Source: Platynereis dumerilii (lineage: Eukaryota > Annelida > Polychaeta > Phyllodocida > Nereididae). From it: a DNA stretch of 64,000 nt. Numbering within the stretch: position 1 is the stretch's first letter; each line of letters opens with the position of its first letter. The notes beneath the pieces were generated by a model that was not told the origin of the DNA, did not search any database, and saw only the letters and a program-made list of their open reading frames with translations. The translations under genes and the position numbers were made by a program. This document shows positions 11,595-24,600 of the stretch, in pieces. The stretch is taken from NCBI GenBank assembly GCA_026936325.1, contig JAPTHN010000018.1:11985658-12049657 (forward strand). The letters run 5' to 3'.

Positions 11595-11719
11595 AAAGGC
11601 CTGATATTGATAAATTGATCAATAATTATCTCAATGGTAAAAGGCTGACAATACTGAAGGCTTCCAAATTTAAGTCTAGGTTAGATTGTTGACATTACAT
11701 AATAGCACAATAGTAATGA

Positions 11720-11800
11720 AAAAACAACTAGACATGTCATAATCGCATAGCGATGAATGATGCACTGCGCTATACTGAGTTTGCAACATGACGCATCCCT
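11720..11800. repeat. Short dispersed repeat R3, copy 1
   Basis: ACTAGACATGT..TAATCGC..AGCGATGA.TG..GC.CTGC is shared with 38655-38720. The AATCGC/GCGAT pair can form a small hairpin. Family unknown. Confidence 0.45.
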
Positions 11801-13625
11801 TCGTATATCAGAATGATATTCACTAATAAATGTTTATATAAGCTTCTACATATCTGTAAGACATATTCTATCAAAATATGCCTAGGATACTAAATATTAA
11901 ACTTTTTATATTTTTTACAGGATGCAATAGTCTTGAGACAAAATTGGGCTTTCAGGCACCAGGTCTCCTAAAAAGCACTCCCACAGTTGCCCAAAGGCAC
12001 ACTTTAACATGGAAGACTTAGACTTGGGTGTGCCATTTAGGTTACAGTGTATCTTTCCTGGTTTTTGTTGTGCAAAACCATAGGGCATTTTAGATTTTTT
12101 CTCTTAAATTTGCCAGAAAATAAAACGGAAAAAGACATATTGTAGTCTCCACATGATCTCCACTACCATTATTGCCAGTACACTAGCTTAAATGCATGGA
12201 AATCTCATAAGAAATGGAGCTATTTTCACCGGTCCTTGTTTGTGGGTAACCATGCTGAGCAGTATTACAAAATGTGATGAGATAATTCTATAATCAAAGT
12301 ATTCCCTTCCTTCATTTCTATGTTAGCCATGCACCTTTTTTCAAGTACCCATTTTTGTCTGACCAGTGCATTTTATTTAACCGAAGAACCTGGTTGACCT
12401 GGTGCATTCACTGTACCCAATGCAACCGATTAACCAGGTGCATTGTGCAGCAGACTGCAGGCCTAGCATATATATATAGAAGCATGCTCAATGTGCTGAG
12501 TAGTGAACAGTTGTGAAATGTCGGAGGCACAACAGTTGGAATATGACACAATTAACCCCCTAACACAAGTCTAAACATGTGGGGGAAAAACTTCATGATA
12601 GATACAGAACATACATGTGAAGGAGAACGTTAAAAGTTATGTCAAAGAACAAGGAGCTGACACATAAAATTTGCAGCAAATGTTAGTTGACGAATCTGGA
12701 AGGCTATGAAAACAAGGGCACTGCTATAGCCACCTGGTGGTGGGCTAGCGCAGTGCAATAACATGATTATGTAACTTTAATTTTGTTGCATTTTCTTGTT
12801 GTCTGTTTGGAAATTAAATTAATTAGTCGGTTTGGAAATTAAATTAATTAGTTAGTAATTTAATTTGGCTTGTCAAGGCTAATAATTAACTATTCCATAA
12901 AAATTATAGGTACAGGGAATATTACTGGAGACAACTGAATTTTTAAGACATTTCGAAGATGAATATGTTTTTTTTTATATACGAAACTAAATCATGGATA
13001 AGAAGCTGGGCCCAATTGACCTGATTTCAAACTGTGGACTATGGATGTTGAGACCATCACTGCACAGAAGAAATTTGCTTGGAGACCATGACTTTTCATT
13101 GATCCGGTGATGTCTAAGGACCTAATACCAGTTCCATAAATAAGGAACTTCATGGACCTCATATAAACAACCTTGATACTGGGCTTGCTGAGACTACCCA
13201 ACTGGGAAAAGAGTCGCACATCAAGTTAAACTTCGTCCATTATGTCTACGATAATCAAGTTCAAGTTCATCCAATGGATCTTCTGCGTCAGCATCTTGGA
13301 CCATTACGTTCATCAACGTCCACGTATATTGGTTTCATTAATGTTGCACGCACACTATTAAATCCGAACATAGAGGCTGCTTCGTAAGCCTGTGTTCAGT
13401 ATTTTAACTTGCTTACTTACAGGTCTGCTCCCAAGAGAGCAAAGCCTCCGTCCGTATCACACGTAACGCCGTATATTGGCACGCACTTGTTCTATCAGTT
13501 TTTTAAAAAGCTTCTTGGAGGTCATGAAAACACCAAAATGGTGACCTAGGGTTCTTATTGACTAGAAGCTGTGGAATCTGACCAAGGATAAAATTATATC
13601 ACTCAGTTTGTAGCTATTTTACATA

Positions 13626-14677
13626 CAGTGTGTCTGATGAAATTATGCAAGTTACATATTTCACACTGGTATGAAAAATATTGGACCCAGCATTGCATCC
13701 TTTGCACATATTGGATTGGGCCTGGAAATCTTCAATGTAACTTTCATTACTTTCATTGAGGCAAAATTTAGTTATGCCCAAACTATTCAATATATTTGGG
13801 TGTCAGACGAAACTAGGAAAAATCTACAAGTGTCCTTAAAAGCATTATAGTTTCTAATTATTTTGCTTCAATCATTAGCATTCTATCATTTGTCAACCAT
13901 TCATGTCAAAACATTTCACTTGCATGCTGCCTATGTCATGCAATATATATTAATTATCTCCATTGGAATAACATTGATTTTGCATACATTTTTCAAATTT
14001 ATGCTCCCCAGAACTTTCAAATGGTTCCGATCATTAAAAAAATTCTTCTAGCACTTACCTTGCACTGTCTATTTAGCTTTTTGCGAAGGAAACTGAAGCA
14101 ACATGCCTAACTTTAAAATAATTAGCAATCAAAAGTTCTTTCCAAGACTTTCCATTGGAATAGCATTGTGATTAGGATGTGCAGTTCCTTATTCAATAGT
14201 TTGTCAATTTCCAACACACAACTTATCGGTCAGTTTCACCACACTAAATAGACGGAAAAAGACAACTTTTAAAGGCATTTTCAAAATGATCAGTCCATTC
14301 TCAGATTTTGAAGAATTTATGCTAAATCAATGTTATTTCAATGGAGACAATTAATACAAATTGCATGACGTAGGCAGCATGTAAGTGAATATTTTGACAT
14401 GAATGGTTGAAAAATGATAGAATGCTAATGATTGAAGCAAATCATTTAATACTTTAACGTTTCCATGGCCCATGCGGATTTTGTTTAATTTCGTTAGACA
14501 CCAAAATATTTGAAATATGGCATAACTCAATTTTGCCTCAATGAAACTTAATGAAAGTTACACAGAAGACAGTCCAAGGCTGATCCAATGATTATGTGAA
14601 AAGGATGCAATGTTGGGTCCAACAGTTTTCATACTAGTGTGAAATACAAAACTTGCATAATTTTGTCAGACACACAG
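13626..14677. mobile_element. 1052-bp near-palindromic TA-flanked element
   Basis: The left half (ACAGTGTGTCTGATGAAATTATG...) is repeated inverted to the right end (...CATAATTTTGTCAGACACACAG). Homology continues far inward, for example AGCATTCTATCATTT against AAATGATAGAATGCT, so almost the whole element folds back. TA flanks each end (13624-13625, 14678-14679). No transposase is present. It lies in intron 6 of the host gene. A Tc1/mariner-type MITE is the best guess. Confidence 0.75.
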
Positions 14678-14804
14678 TATATTTCAATTACTATTAATAC
14701 TAGAGAATAGAGACACAAGCTATGACATCACGATTCAACAGCATAAAAATAACTTAAGATTCTACGTAAATATGACAAGGGCTCTAATAATGAAATAGGC
14801 CTAC

Positions 14805-14994
14805 CTTGACTAACTCTGCAAAACTAGGTTCCAGATATAACTCATCTGTTTTGGCAACCAGTTTCTTCATAATGGAAGGTCCAACCAAGGGATAAAGAAT
14901 GTCTCCTTCTTTCAGGATGTCCAAAATCTCCTTGGCCTCTTGTTCTATGTCCAACGTTGTCAAATCTTGGATCTTTTCCTCAATTCTTCCGTAC
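14805..14994 (-). CDS. Host gene exon 6 (module part B, second copy)
   Basis: Acceptor ATACAG and donor GTAGGC border 190 bases on the minus strand. The first base completes the arginine codon left by exon 5, then YGRIEEKIQDLTTLDIEQEA... through GPSIMKKLVAKTDELYLEP to FAELVK. It ends in phase 0. It is a close paralogue of exon 2 (YTKIEDKIQ, IEQETKEILEIL, GPSIMKTLVSKLDDLYLEP); both donors even continue as GTAGGCCT. Helical and charged in character; no known domain recognised. Confidence 0.8.
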
Positions 14995-15080
14995 CTGTAT
15001 GAATTGTCAATTAAATAAGTTTGTCACATTAAATAATTTATTTACACTGTCAAATTTCCATAACCACAACACCACACAAC

Positions 15081-15350
15081 CAGGGGTGCCGGAACAGGGG
15101 GGCAGGGGGGGCAATTTCCCCTCCTGCCCTAGTCCAGGGGGGGGGGGGGCAAGGTGTGCCCTTTTGATATTAATAAAAACACATTATTAGGCCTTATTTT
15201 ATTACTTTTAGGCACAAATTACGTATATACAAAGTGAATATATTCAAGATAATTATTGACATTCTATTTTAAAAAATTGTCGCGCGAATATGATTTGCCC
15301 TTTTTTCTTCCGGACGCCCCTGCTGCCCGCATATTGTTCCGGCACCCCTG
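15081..15350. mobile_element. 270-bp hAT-like MITE
   Basis: Ends CAGGGGTGCCGGAACA and TGTTCCGGCACCCCTG are perfect inverted repeats. A perfect 8-bp duplication CACACAAC (15073-15080, 15351-15358) is the hAT signature. The element is non-coding and lies in intron 5 of the host gene. Confidence 0.88.
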
Positions 15351-16709
15351 CACACAACTTCATATTATCCCATCAGAAATTATACTGCTAATCTTGGAAG
15401 CTTAGACAATTAATCAAAGTAGATTCTGCCACTTTACTCTAGTTACTAAATAATGGGGTAACCATGAGATGGCCAGAGGAAGCCTTGCAGTTTTGTTTAT
15501 TTCACAGTCCAAGCAACAATCCGACCCCCCCCCCCCCCCCTCTATGCAGGGACAAATGACAAAAACATTTCATAAGTTTGGTTCACAATGTAATATGAGA
15601 ACTCTTACGTGACATCATGGATTCATGGTCAGGGCATAGTCACATAGGCTTTTGTGTAAGGGTGTAAATAAAAGTAATGTAACTCTAAGCCTCATGACTG
15701 TAATTGGTGCCCTGACGAAACCCGCCATCCCCTACTTTTGGCAAAATTATTTGTTCATTTTTTTGAAAATATCATCGGACACCTTAGGTCTGACCTTTGT
15801 TTTAGTGAATCTGGTACATATAAAACAATTCCTCACAGCTTCTGCATAATCGAGTATCAAATTTAGCCAATTCTTCTTCCCGGATATCGGACTTAGAATT
15901 TGAATCTGCTCGGTTCACTGATTCATTTCTGCTCCACTGCCCTCAGCTTTGCACTCGACACAGTGAATTTGAAAGCCCTGGTTGTTTTCAGTCAGGACAA
16001 TGAACCTGTTGCAACATGGCTTCCCGCTGCTGCCCGGATGTGAAAAATCCAAGCTCCAGAAAGAGGATCCTGACATTCTAAAGACATATGGAATTTAATT
16101 TGCTTTCAACTCAGCAATTTCAACAAAAAGCCCGTCAGGATCCTGCATCGAAAGAATTGAAGCCTGTCTTAACTGACTTGCAAAACCGACAAGTATCCGT
16201 TCATATCGCTGATGCATCTTGTTACCACAACTAGATATGTGCATTTTTAAATAATATACTAATTTATACAAACTGGTTACTATCAGCCTAGCCCATGCAT
16301 CCGTGCGTGAGCTAGGGCCATGGCCCCATGGACCATTACGGTGGCCAGAAAAAAACTATTTCTGAAATTCACAATAATAATAATATTATTCCCTGATTTT
16401 GCTTTTGAAGTAACCATATTGTTTAGTCAGAATACTGATATGATACAAAGAGTCAATACCGATCCAACACTTAAAAGCAGTATCAATATCCGATAGGTGG
16501 CACCACTCCATATGTAACCAATGGTATTGGTGGTATTGGCTGCAAATACCACAATCGGGATCTGATCGGAAATGAAAAAGTGGTATGGGGGCATCCCTGA
16601 AGTTAAGTGTAACATTTTTCTTTACATCCTGTTTAGTGAAATACCAGAGAATATAATTTCTTTAAACACATTTAAATAAATTATTACCACCGTTCACCCT
16701 TCCTCTTAC

Positions 16710-17441
16710 CTCAAGTGTTTCATTCCTTCAAGAGCATCTTCCTCGCTAGCTCCTTTTTCCTGGAATTGTTTCTTGACATCCTCAATCTTCTTTGTCAAGT
16801 TCTGAATTTTTAATGAATCTAGTGTCTGGTAGTCCCTTACAGATTTCTGCCACCAGAGAATCCAGCTGTAAGCAGTCACTTTGTTAATGTCCTTGTTGTT
16901 TACATTCTTGACTGTTGGCAATCTGTACATCAGATCCCAAAGTCTGTCAGTGCCTTCAATTAATTCTGGTATCTTTTTCCAAAGATCACCAAGTATAATT
17001 TTTTCCATCAGCCACTGAAGGATGGTTTTTCCATCTCCATCCACGTAATCACAGAGTGCGGGTTTCTTTTCAATGATTTCAACACAATTTCTCAAAATGA
17101 GTCTCTTGATGGAGGAGAGGTAACTGGAGTGCCCTTCGATAATGCCACTTGGAATATTCTTGATGAAATCATTCAGGATGCTTTCATTTTCCTCTGAATG
17201 TTCCCATTTCTTGAATGCTTCTTCCAGAAAAGTTGAAACTGAGGGCATCAATGTCTCAGAGAGATGAAAACCAAATTTTCCTAGAAATGTAGCAAAAGCA
17301 GTATCAAATGGTGGTTTGCCTTCTTGCCCCATTGGGTAGAACATATCAGCTCCTTTTCTGATGAGGAATGTAAGTAAGTCCATGAATACTGAATTCCATT
17401 CTATTTCAATGTAACAATAAGTTATGTAGGCCCACAAAACC
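16710..17441 (-). CDS. Host gene exon 5 (large central domain, ankyrin-like stretches)
   Basis: Acceptor TTTTACAG precedes 17441 and donor GTAAGA follows 16710 (minus strand). The 732 bases carry 1 + 243 codons + 2 bases, matching the phase-2 end of exon 4 and the phase-2 entry of exon 6. The product begins VLWAYITYCYIEIEW and contains FMDLLTFLIRKGADMFYP and DYVDGDGKTILQWLMEK. Both look like degenerate ankyrin units (...LIxKGADxF..., DGxTxLxWLM). The C-terminal third is charged and probably coiled (LTKKIEDVKKQFQEKGASEED). It is the longest open host segment in the window. The family is not recognised; an ankyrin-related scaffold is possible but unproven. Confidence 0.75.
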
Positions 17442-17950
17442 CTGTAAAAGTAAATAGTGAATAGTAATTAATCTCCAAAATTAATATGAAAGAGGAAGAA
17501 AAGACAGCAGATATATATGAGTTGTGGGGAAAAATATTCAATAATTGAAAGAAACAGTATGAACATATTCAACATGTCATCCAGTAGATTTCGACATATT
17601 TTCTTCATTTCAAGGTACTTCTCAGACCTGGGCAGAGGGGGTAGGGGCCAAACGGCAAGAGGGGATAACTCCAAAAGAGCAAAAATCAAGATTTTACAGC
17701 TTATTTGACAACAAGGATTGGGGTCTCTCAATTTATTTTTTAAAATTTCCGAATCAAGTTGATCTTTGAACCAATTCATCTCCCATGTGAAGTGACCTTG
17801 TACTTCAAATTCTTTTTGGAGCTGTAATTCATATGGAAAAGCATGGACTATAGACATGCAAGAGGTGTTCAACTTATTTTGACTAAAATTGAACGCTACA
17901 CAAAAACTGACAAATGTTACTTTTCTTCCTCTCTATAGGTCTTGTCAATA

Positions 17951-18608
17951 GGGTAAGGTTCTTTGATTCGGACAGCTGTATTTCAGGCATTTTTAAAAAT
18001 CGATATCTTGCTTTGCCTGAGGGTTGCAGCTCATCAACCAGGGCCTCAAGTTCAACGTTTTCATTAACTCTAATAGAAAATTACAAGTTGGCATGGTAAG
18101 AACACTGAATATGAATATTGGTTAAATTCTCTAAAACAGAAAATGGAAGGGGGTATCCTTGAGTCGGACAGTTGTGTTCCCAAAACAAGACTTTAAATAT
18201 ATAGCTATAAAAGAACTTTTCAGTCCATTGAAAAAGCCTACAATGGAGCACAAAATAGTTTGATTTGCTTCCTAACTATGTACTTAAAAAATTGAAGTTG
18301 AATCAATGCCATACACCAGCAAAGGATCCTTCAAATCTGCCAACATTTCTCTAAAATATACAATTTTGTGACAAATAATTAAGAGGAAAACGGTGTTTTT
18401 ACTCCATCATTTGGGCTGTAAAAAAACTCATTTAAGTTGGTCATGTCCCGATGATAATTTTTGGGTGGACAAAACATGACTTTGGGTACATACTGGTACC
18501 AAAATTAATATACTGGTGTAGAAGCTCTCAATTAGCCAGTTCACCCCCAATAAAAGTGTCTGACTCAAGGTTACCCTACTGAAGTGTCCGACTCAAGGAA
18601 ACCAACCC
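17951..18608. mobile_element. 658-bp TA-flanked TIR element
   Basis: The left end GGGTAAGGTTCTTTGATTCGGACA and the right end (complement GGGTTGGTTTCCTTGAGTCGGACA) are inverted, and TA abuts both (17949-17950, 18609-18610). An extra internal direct copy of TCCTTGAGTCGGACA lies near 18157. Non-coding; Tc1/mariner-like MITE in intron 4. Confidence 0.7.
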
Positions 18609-18689
18609 TATAAGACATGTGTTTGAAATATGTTGGAACAGTTTGCACAATTTTAATATATACTATTTGAAAAGTCGATAAAAACTATG

Positions 18690-19480
18690 AAAAATTATTA
18701 TTTTTGTTTCCAGGCCAAGACTTGGCTCCCATTGCATGTACTATACATATCGCCTATATGCTCTAGCTTTGCCTTTTGTTGGTCTTATACTTTTTATATA
18801 TTGAGGAAAAACATAAAAAATTATTTTTTTCCTTTCCGAGCCAAGATTCGACCACAATTGCATGAACATAGATAAATTTGGTACATACATGACCCATATA
18901 GTCGATATGGTCTTGTTGTGCCTTTTTATGGTTTGATAGACCAATATCCTATACTTTTTTGAAATACATGTGTTAAGAAAAAAATGTTTCTGTTCTGCAC
19001 CAAGACTCGGCCAATATTGTATGTACATGTATGAAATTTGGTACATATATCATCTATATGATGTACTATTTTGTTCTGCCTTTTGGTGGTCCGACTGACC
19101 TATATAATAATTTTAAGAATATTGAGAAACATTTTGAAAAATTTAAATAAATATCCTTTTTGGTTTCTGGCCCAAAGCTCACAACCTATACCTGGTACAT
19201 GCATGGAACTGCACTATGATATTGTGTTTAAATTAATCTAGCTGTGCCTTTTCAAGGTTTTACATTCTTCGGAAGCAGGCGTATAGATCATTTCAGGCCA
19301 CGGCTCGGCCATTCATACTATTGCATAATACTTAGATGCCATGCCATTTGGTAATATGTCACCTTTATGGTTTAATTTTGTATTTTGATGGTCTGATTGT
19401 TGGATTTCCAATAATCAAAATATTGAGAAATAAATGTGGAACAACTTTGTTTGGTTTCCTGCCCACAGCTCATCTCCTGC
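18690..19480. repeat. Degenerate tandem array, about 165-bp unit
   Basis: Blocks such as CCAAGACT(T/C)GGC, TTGCATG, GGTACATA, TGTGCCTTTT.GG and a TATTGAG-AAA spacer recur about every 150-180 bases for at least four to five units, with strong divergence. It lies in host intron 4. Confidence 0.55.
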
Positions 19481-19684
19481 ATGCATGAAACAATGAATCT
19501 GTACCCAAAGAAATTTCAACTAGTCCTAACTTAGGAATCTACATCACCTCTATTTTGAACCCTTCGGTTCTTGACATGTTTTTGAGGAAAAATAAATTCC
19601 CATGTCTTATGTCTATTGTACTTTGTCATGTTGAAGGAACTGCACTGTACTACAGATTAGTCTACACAATGAAAATATTTCAGA

Positions 19685-19805
19685 CTTTGACAAGTTAGAC
19701 ATTTTGACTAAGGTGTTCAAAATGGCTAACTTATTTTTTACCTTAGTCAAAATGTCTAAGAAAATTGAGCTTTAGTCAAAATGTCTAACTTGGTTAGTCA
19801 AACCT
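19685..19805. repeat. Nested inverted repeats of TTAGACATTTTGACTAA
   Basis: The 17-mer and its complement (TTAGTCAAAATGTCTAA) occur three to four times in alternating orientation within 120 bases. The sequence can fold into competing hairpins. It is probably the end of a small inverted-repeat element. Confidence 0.6.
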
Positions 19806-20532
19806 GCACATGCACACTAGGGTGAGCTAAAAAAATCTTTTTTGGAATTCCAATATGCCAGTGGTATAGAAAGTTGGTCATGGCCAAAAAAATTGGTGCA
19901 AAAAAAATTTTGTAGGATGCGACTTGTGAAAATGCATCTTTTTGGTCATTTTGCATGCTTTTTCAGACCAATTTTGAATAAAAATGCTCAATTTATCTCT
20001 GGAAATTAGCTGTTACCAATTTAAAGATAAGGGGGAGACGGCTGGGGAGTGCAAAGGCGAGGAAGTGCAAGTCTGAGTATCAGCTTGGCAGCACATGTGG
20101 CACACATTGAAAGACAACATTTTTATTTTTATTGTTTTTCAAAAATATTTTACAAGGCTAGTTTGTTCAGTAAATTGAACCAAATTAAAATTAAACGCAA
20201 AACTATGGAAAATGTATTGGGTTGTGCTTTAGAATGCAGTGACATATGCAGTGATGCTGTCCATAATAGTAGAGCAGCAGAACCCAAAAAAGTGCTTTAT
20301 TTAAGGAGTTACCCCGCAGGCCGAAGGAACAGCAAGTGTTATATACCAAATTGTTCCCCACGATATCAGCTATTGGATACCGGTCATGAAAAATGGTGCA
20401 TTTTGGTGCGAAAACCGTGGCAACTGTTGCCATAGCAACAAGTCTGTAATTTTAGGGACAAAATATAATAGATGAAGTTTGAGCTGCTGACTAAGATATA
20501 TAGACAGAAAATATACATAGATAGATACATAC

Positions 20533-20567
20533 CTTGTTGACAAATCAGCATCCAAACAAAGGAAAAT
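20533..20567 (-). CDS. Host gene exon 4 (35-bp short exon)
   Basis: Acceptor ATATTGCAG and donor GTATGTATC on the minus strand border 35 bases that read IFLCLDADLSTR in phase 0. They leave two bases (AG) that join the first G of exon 5 to restore the arginine codon. Both the phase in (0, from exon 3) and the phase out (2, into exon 5) fit, which is the main reason to accept so short an exon. It joins ...AKLK of exon 3 to VLWAYITYC of exon 5. Confidence 0.6.
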
Positions 20568-21636
20568 CTGCAATATGGAATATAAGCGAAGTTATTTTAA
20601 AATCACAAGATGATTAGGCCTACATAAACAAGAAACATTACAGTCAACACCGCAATTATTTGCACACTTTGATTTTTCATCATATTTCAAAGAAAAATGG
20701 CAGTATTATAAAAAAAACTGTGCTGTGTTTTAGAGCAGTGTTAGTAGGTTAGGATCACATGCATTTCATTTTTTACCAAAATCCAATTTCTTTGAAAATT
20801 TAAAAAACTGAATTTTGAAAACAAAAAAATATAATTGCACACTTTAGACAACAGCCAGAAACTGCATTTTTAATGATGATACTAAACTTTTTCTTCAGAT
20901 CTGCTGTTGTTTATGGTATCTTTAGCTCATTTACATCAATCAGACATAATTTGGGGTTCACAGGTGGGATTACAGGTGTTACTCAAGGAGTACACCCATT
21001 CCCATTTGTTTCTCCTACAAATAGGTATAAAAAAAGTACTTAAGAATAGCAATTGTCTTTTTTTTTTTTTTTTTTTTTTATTGACGGCAAATATCATATT
21101 TGATATAATTGTCATAAAAAATACAAAATCACATAATATTATTATATTCACAGGTTCCAGCCACAGGAGTTAACGAACACAAGAATACATAAAGCAATTA
21201 AGAACATTAATTGTTATTATAATCTACATACATTGATTTTATATAAAAATAAACCCCAAACCTATAATAAACAATATCGCATCAACATAAATACACATAT
21301 CAAAATGGATATTTACAAACACAGATTTACAACTACACTTATGCGAAAGAGACATATTAAAATAATGAAATATTTGGTTTAAAAGACACAATAGCTGTGG
21401 TATCACCATGTGTATATTATCAAATTATCATATTCCTGTTCTAGTAATATAGGCCTATCAATAAACACACATTTGTGCAGTTAAAATAGAAAATAATAAG
21501 AAAACAGTGGCTGCAGTCAATATATATATACAGGCATGAGATAAAATTTTAAGATATATATATATATGCATGTGGGTACATGCATGTATTCATAAACTTC
21601 CACAAAACCATGTGTCGATGTAGGATATAGTTTGTT

Positions 21637-24600
21637 TCAAACATCAGCTCCAAGGAGAAATTTTCCTAGACAACTTAACATTTCGGGTTCTTTGTTTTTC
21701 ATTATTGATGTAAATTTATCATTATCATTCAAAATCAGAAAATCATTTATTAAGGTTGTTGCTGTCGAAAAAAGGTTAACACGAAGCAACTCATTAGCAG
21801 GGCACACTATAAGGCAATGAATTTCATCCTCCACTACATTTAATGTACATTTTTCACATATTCTATTTGCTGCAGGAATTATTGGTTTATGATGCCTTCC
21901 AGTTTCAATATATAGACTGTGTGAACTAGTCCTAAATCTAGCGATTTTGATTAACATTTTTCGACTTTGTCTCAGCTTAAGATATGGTTCAAGTCTACAA
22001 TCAATTTTAAACAATTTGTATGTCCTAAGTTTTGGCTGCTGTGTACTATCATTTATGGCGATAATAAGTTTTTCCTGCTCAATTTCATACAGCCTCAGTT
22101 TCACTGCTCTGTAAACGCCAATCATGCTTAAGTCAGTACGGTTTACAATGTCATTTTCAATATTACAAGAACTTAATATTCTGCTTAATCTTCCGAACCA
22201 ATTACTTTCATTCACTCTTTTCATATAAATATCTTTCTGAGCTAGCAAGCATTTTTTCAATAGGCTACTATCAGGTGCACCTTCCAATCGTATCCAGTAA
22301 TTCATCATTCTAAGTTTTTGTCTTACATGCAAAGAAAATCTACCGGTTTCACCATAAATCGCTAAGGATGGAGTTTGTTTTCGTACGCCTAGCATATTTT
22401 TTAGAAATCCAAGTTGCAGAGTTTCTAATTCCAATACTGGTTTATCACTAGTCCATATTTCACTATTATATTCCAGAATTGGCAAAACATAAGTATCAAA
22501 CATTTGTAAAGAGACAGTTGGATCCATTTGTTCCAACACTTGCTTAGAATCAGCTGGTAGGGCAAAAAGTGCTTTATGTCCTTGTGTTGAAAGGTATTCA
22601 GTCATTTTGCTATGTATTTTATGCTTATTGGTAAGCATATGACCCAAGTATTTAAAGTTATCTACATTTTCTAGCTCATTACCATTGCAGAAGAAAGAAT
22701 TAACCGATTTGTTATTAAACTGCATCACTTTGGTTTTCCCTATATTTACAATAAGATGCCATTTTTTGCAAAATTCCTGTACTGAATCAATGCTATTCTG
22801 TAGACATTTCGCAGAATCTGATACAAGTACAATATCATCAGCGTACATAATGTGTGTTACAGTAAAATTGTTCAGTGTTATTCCATCTGCCGTATCAAGA
22901 TACTGGGGTAGATCAGACATGAATTCATTAAATAGTTTGGGGCTAAGAATCCCGCCTTGTAAGACCCCACATATGCTGTCAATATCATCACCAGTATTCC
23001 CACTGTGGTGGACTCTGGCTTTTGCTTTGTCAAACATGCTAATTATAATTTTGAGCATTTTTTGACCAATTTTCTGCTGCATTAATTTGAAATACAGTGC
23101 ATTCCTATTAATATAATCAAATGCTTTTGTAAAATCAATAAAACACAAATAAACTGGTTTTCGCTTTGCTTGCTGATAACTTATAACTGTATCTAGAATG
23201 AAAACACAGTCAGTGCAACTGTTTCCAGGAGTGAAACCAAATTGACAAGGGTCATCTAGGTTCAGAGCATCATTTTTGAAATACAACCGACTATTCAGGA
23301 TAGAATCAAAAATTTTAGCCATTTCAACATTAATGGTGATTTTTCTGTAGTTATCAGGATCCGAACGACTTCCCTTTTTATATAAGGCATTGATGAGTCC
23401 TTCAGACCACTGAGAGGGATATTCCCCGTTATCAAAAATGTGATTGAATACAGCGCAAAATGGCATTACAAGTTTCTCACTTGCGTACTTATAGAATTCT
23501 GCCGGTATGCCATCTATACCCGCTGCTTTATTATTTTTAAGTCTCTTAAAATGCAGGGCAACTTCTTCCTCAGTTATTACATTATCACAAATCTGACGAG
23601 CAATGTCATTACAGCAGCTATACTCAGAAGTTTGTACAATATTGTTTACATGAGCCATGTTTTCATTGTCAAAATAATCTCGTTCAGGTGGAAGAGATTG
23701 TTTTTTAAAGTAATTGTGAAAAGTTTCTAAATCAGGGTAATTAGTTCGGTTTTTCCCCAAAGACTTTAGTTTACTCCAGTACTTCCAGCAATCTGGTTGA
23801 TTTTTACCCATAAGTTTTTGTATCTCTTCTCGATTTTTTTCTTGAAATTGCCGTTTCTTCTTTTGAATTACTCTTTGGTAAGTTTTGAGTAAGTAATAAT
23901 ATTTTGTTTTATTAAAATGTAAAGCTAAGTCATTTTGTTTGGCAAACTCATTCAAAGATTTTCTTAAATTTTTACATTCACTGTCAAACCATTTGTTGGT
24001 TGGAAATGTGCATTTTGTGGACCTATATTTCTTCTTCTTAAATATTGGCTGTATTCTATCTCTTACAAAATGGTATACAGTATCAACGACAGTATCTGTA
24101 TCTACTTTAGACTCAATGTCACAGCCTAACTTATACAATGTTGTTTGGGCATTTTCACTGTCAAAGTTAGAGAGAAACTCATCAATTTTACTGCTGTCAA
24201 ACACATATTTGAATATTTTATTACGAGATCTATCACCTTCGGTGTAACTATCTTTTTTAGTTATCGTAGGCAATTTAAAAGAGAAACTGAGAGGTGTATG
24301 GTCTGACTCCGTAAGTTTATCAGTTATGACAAATTCATGAAGACAATAATACACTGGTTCACTACAAAGCAAATAGTCAACAACACTCTGTCCCATTGGT
24401 GTATGACATGTAAATCGATCAGTTCTAATTTCATCAAATAAACCATTCATAATTCTTAAACCACTTGCCCGGCATAGATTAATGAGATCTTTTCCGTAAT
24501 TGTTTGTCTTTTTGTCTTTTGACTGCCTGGGTTTTCTTGACCAGCTAGTATTTGTTGCCATGGCATCACAATTCCCACGACCGAAGTCAGAGATTTGAGA

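Noticed and set aside
17468-17872. 134-codon frame just upstream of host exon 5
   Set aside because: Lies before the exon 5 acceptor, with no matching acceptor/donor and phase; treated as intron.
20049-20435. 128-codon plus-strand frame
   Set aside because: No recognisable domain, no splice context, inside intron 4 on the opposite strand.
21058-21079. T run as a transcription terminator
   Set aside because: Its place after the LINE 3' region fits a poly(A) tail copied into DNA.
22685-24247. Plus-strand frames of 96-126 codons within the LINE
   Set aside because: Opposite-strand shadows of the ORF2 frame.
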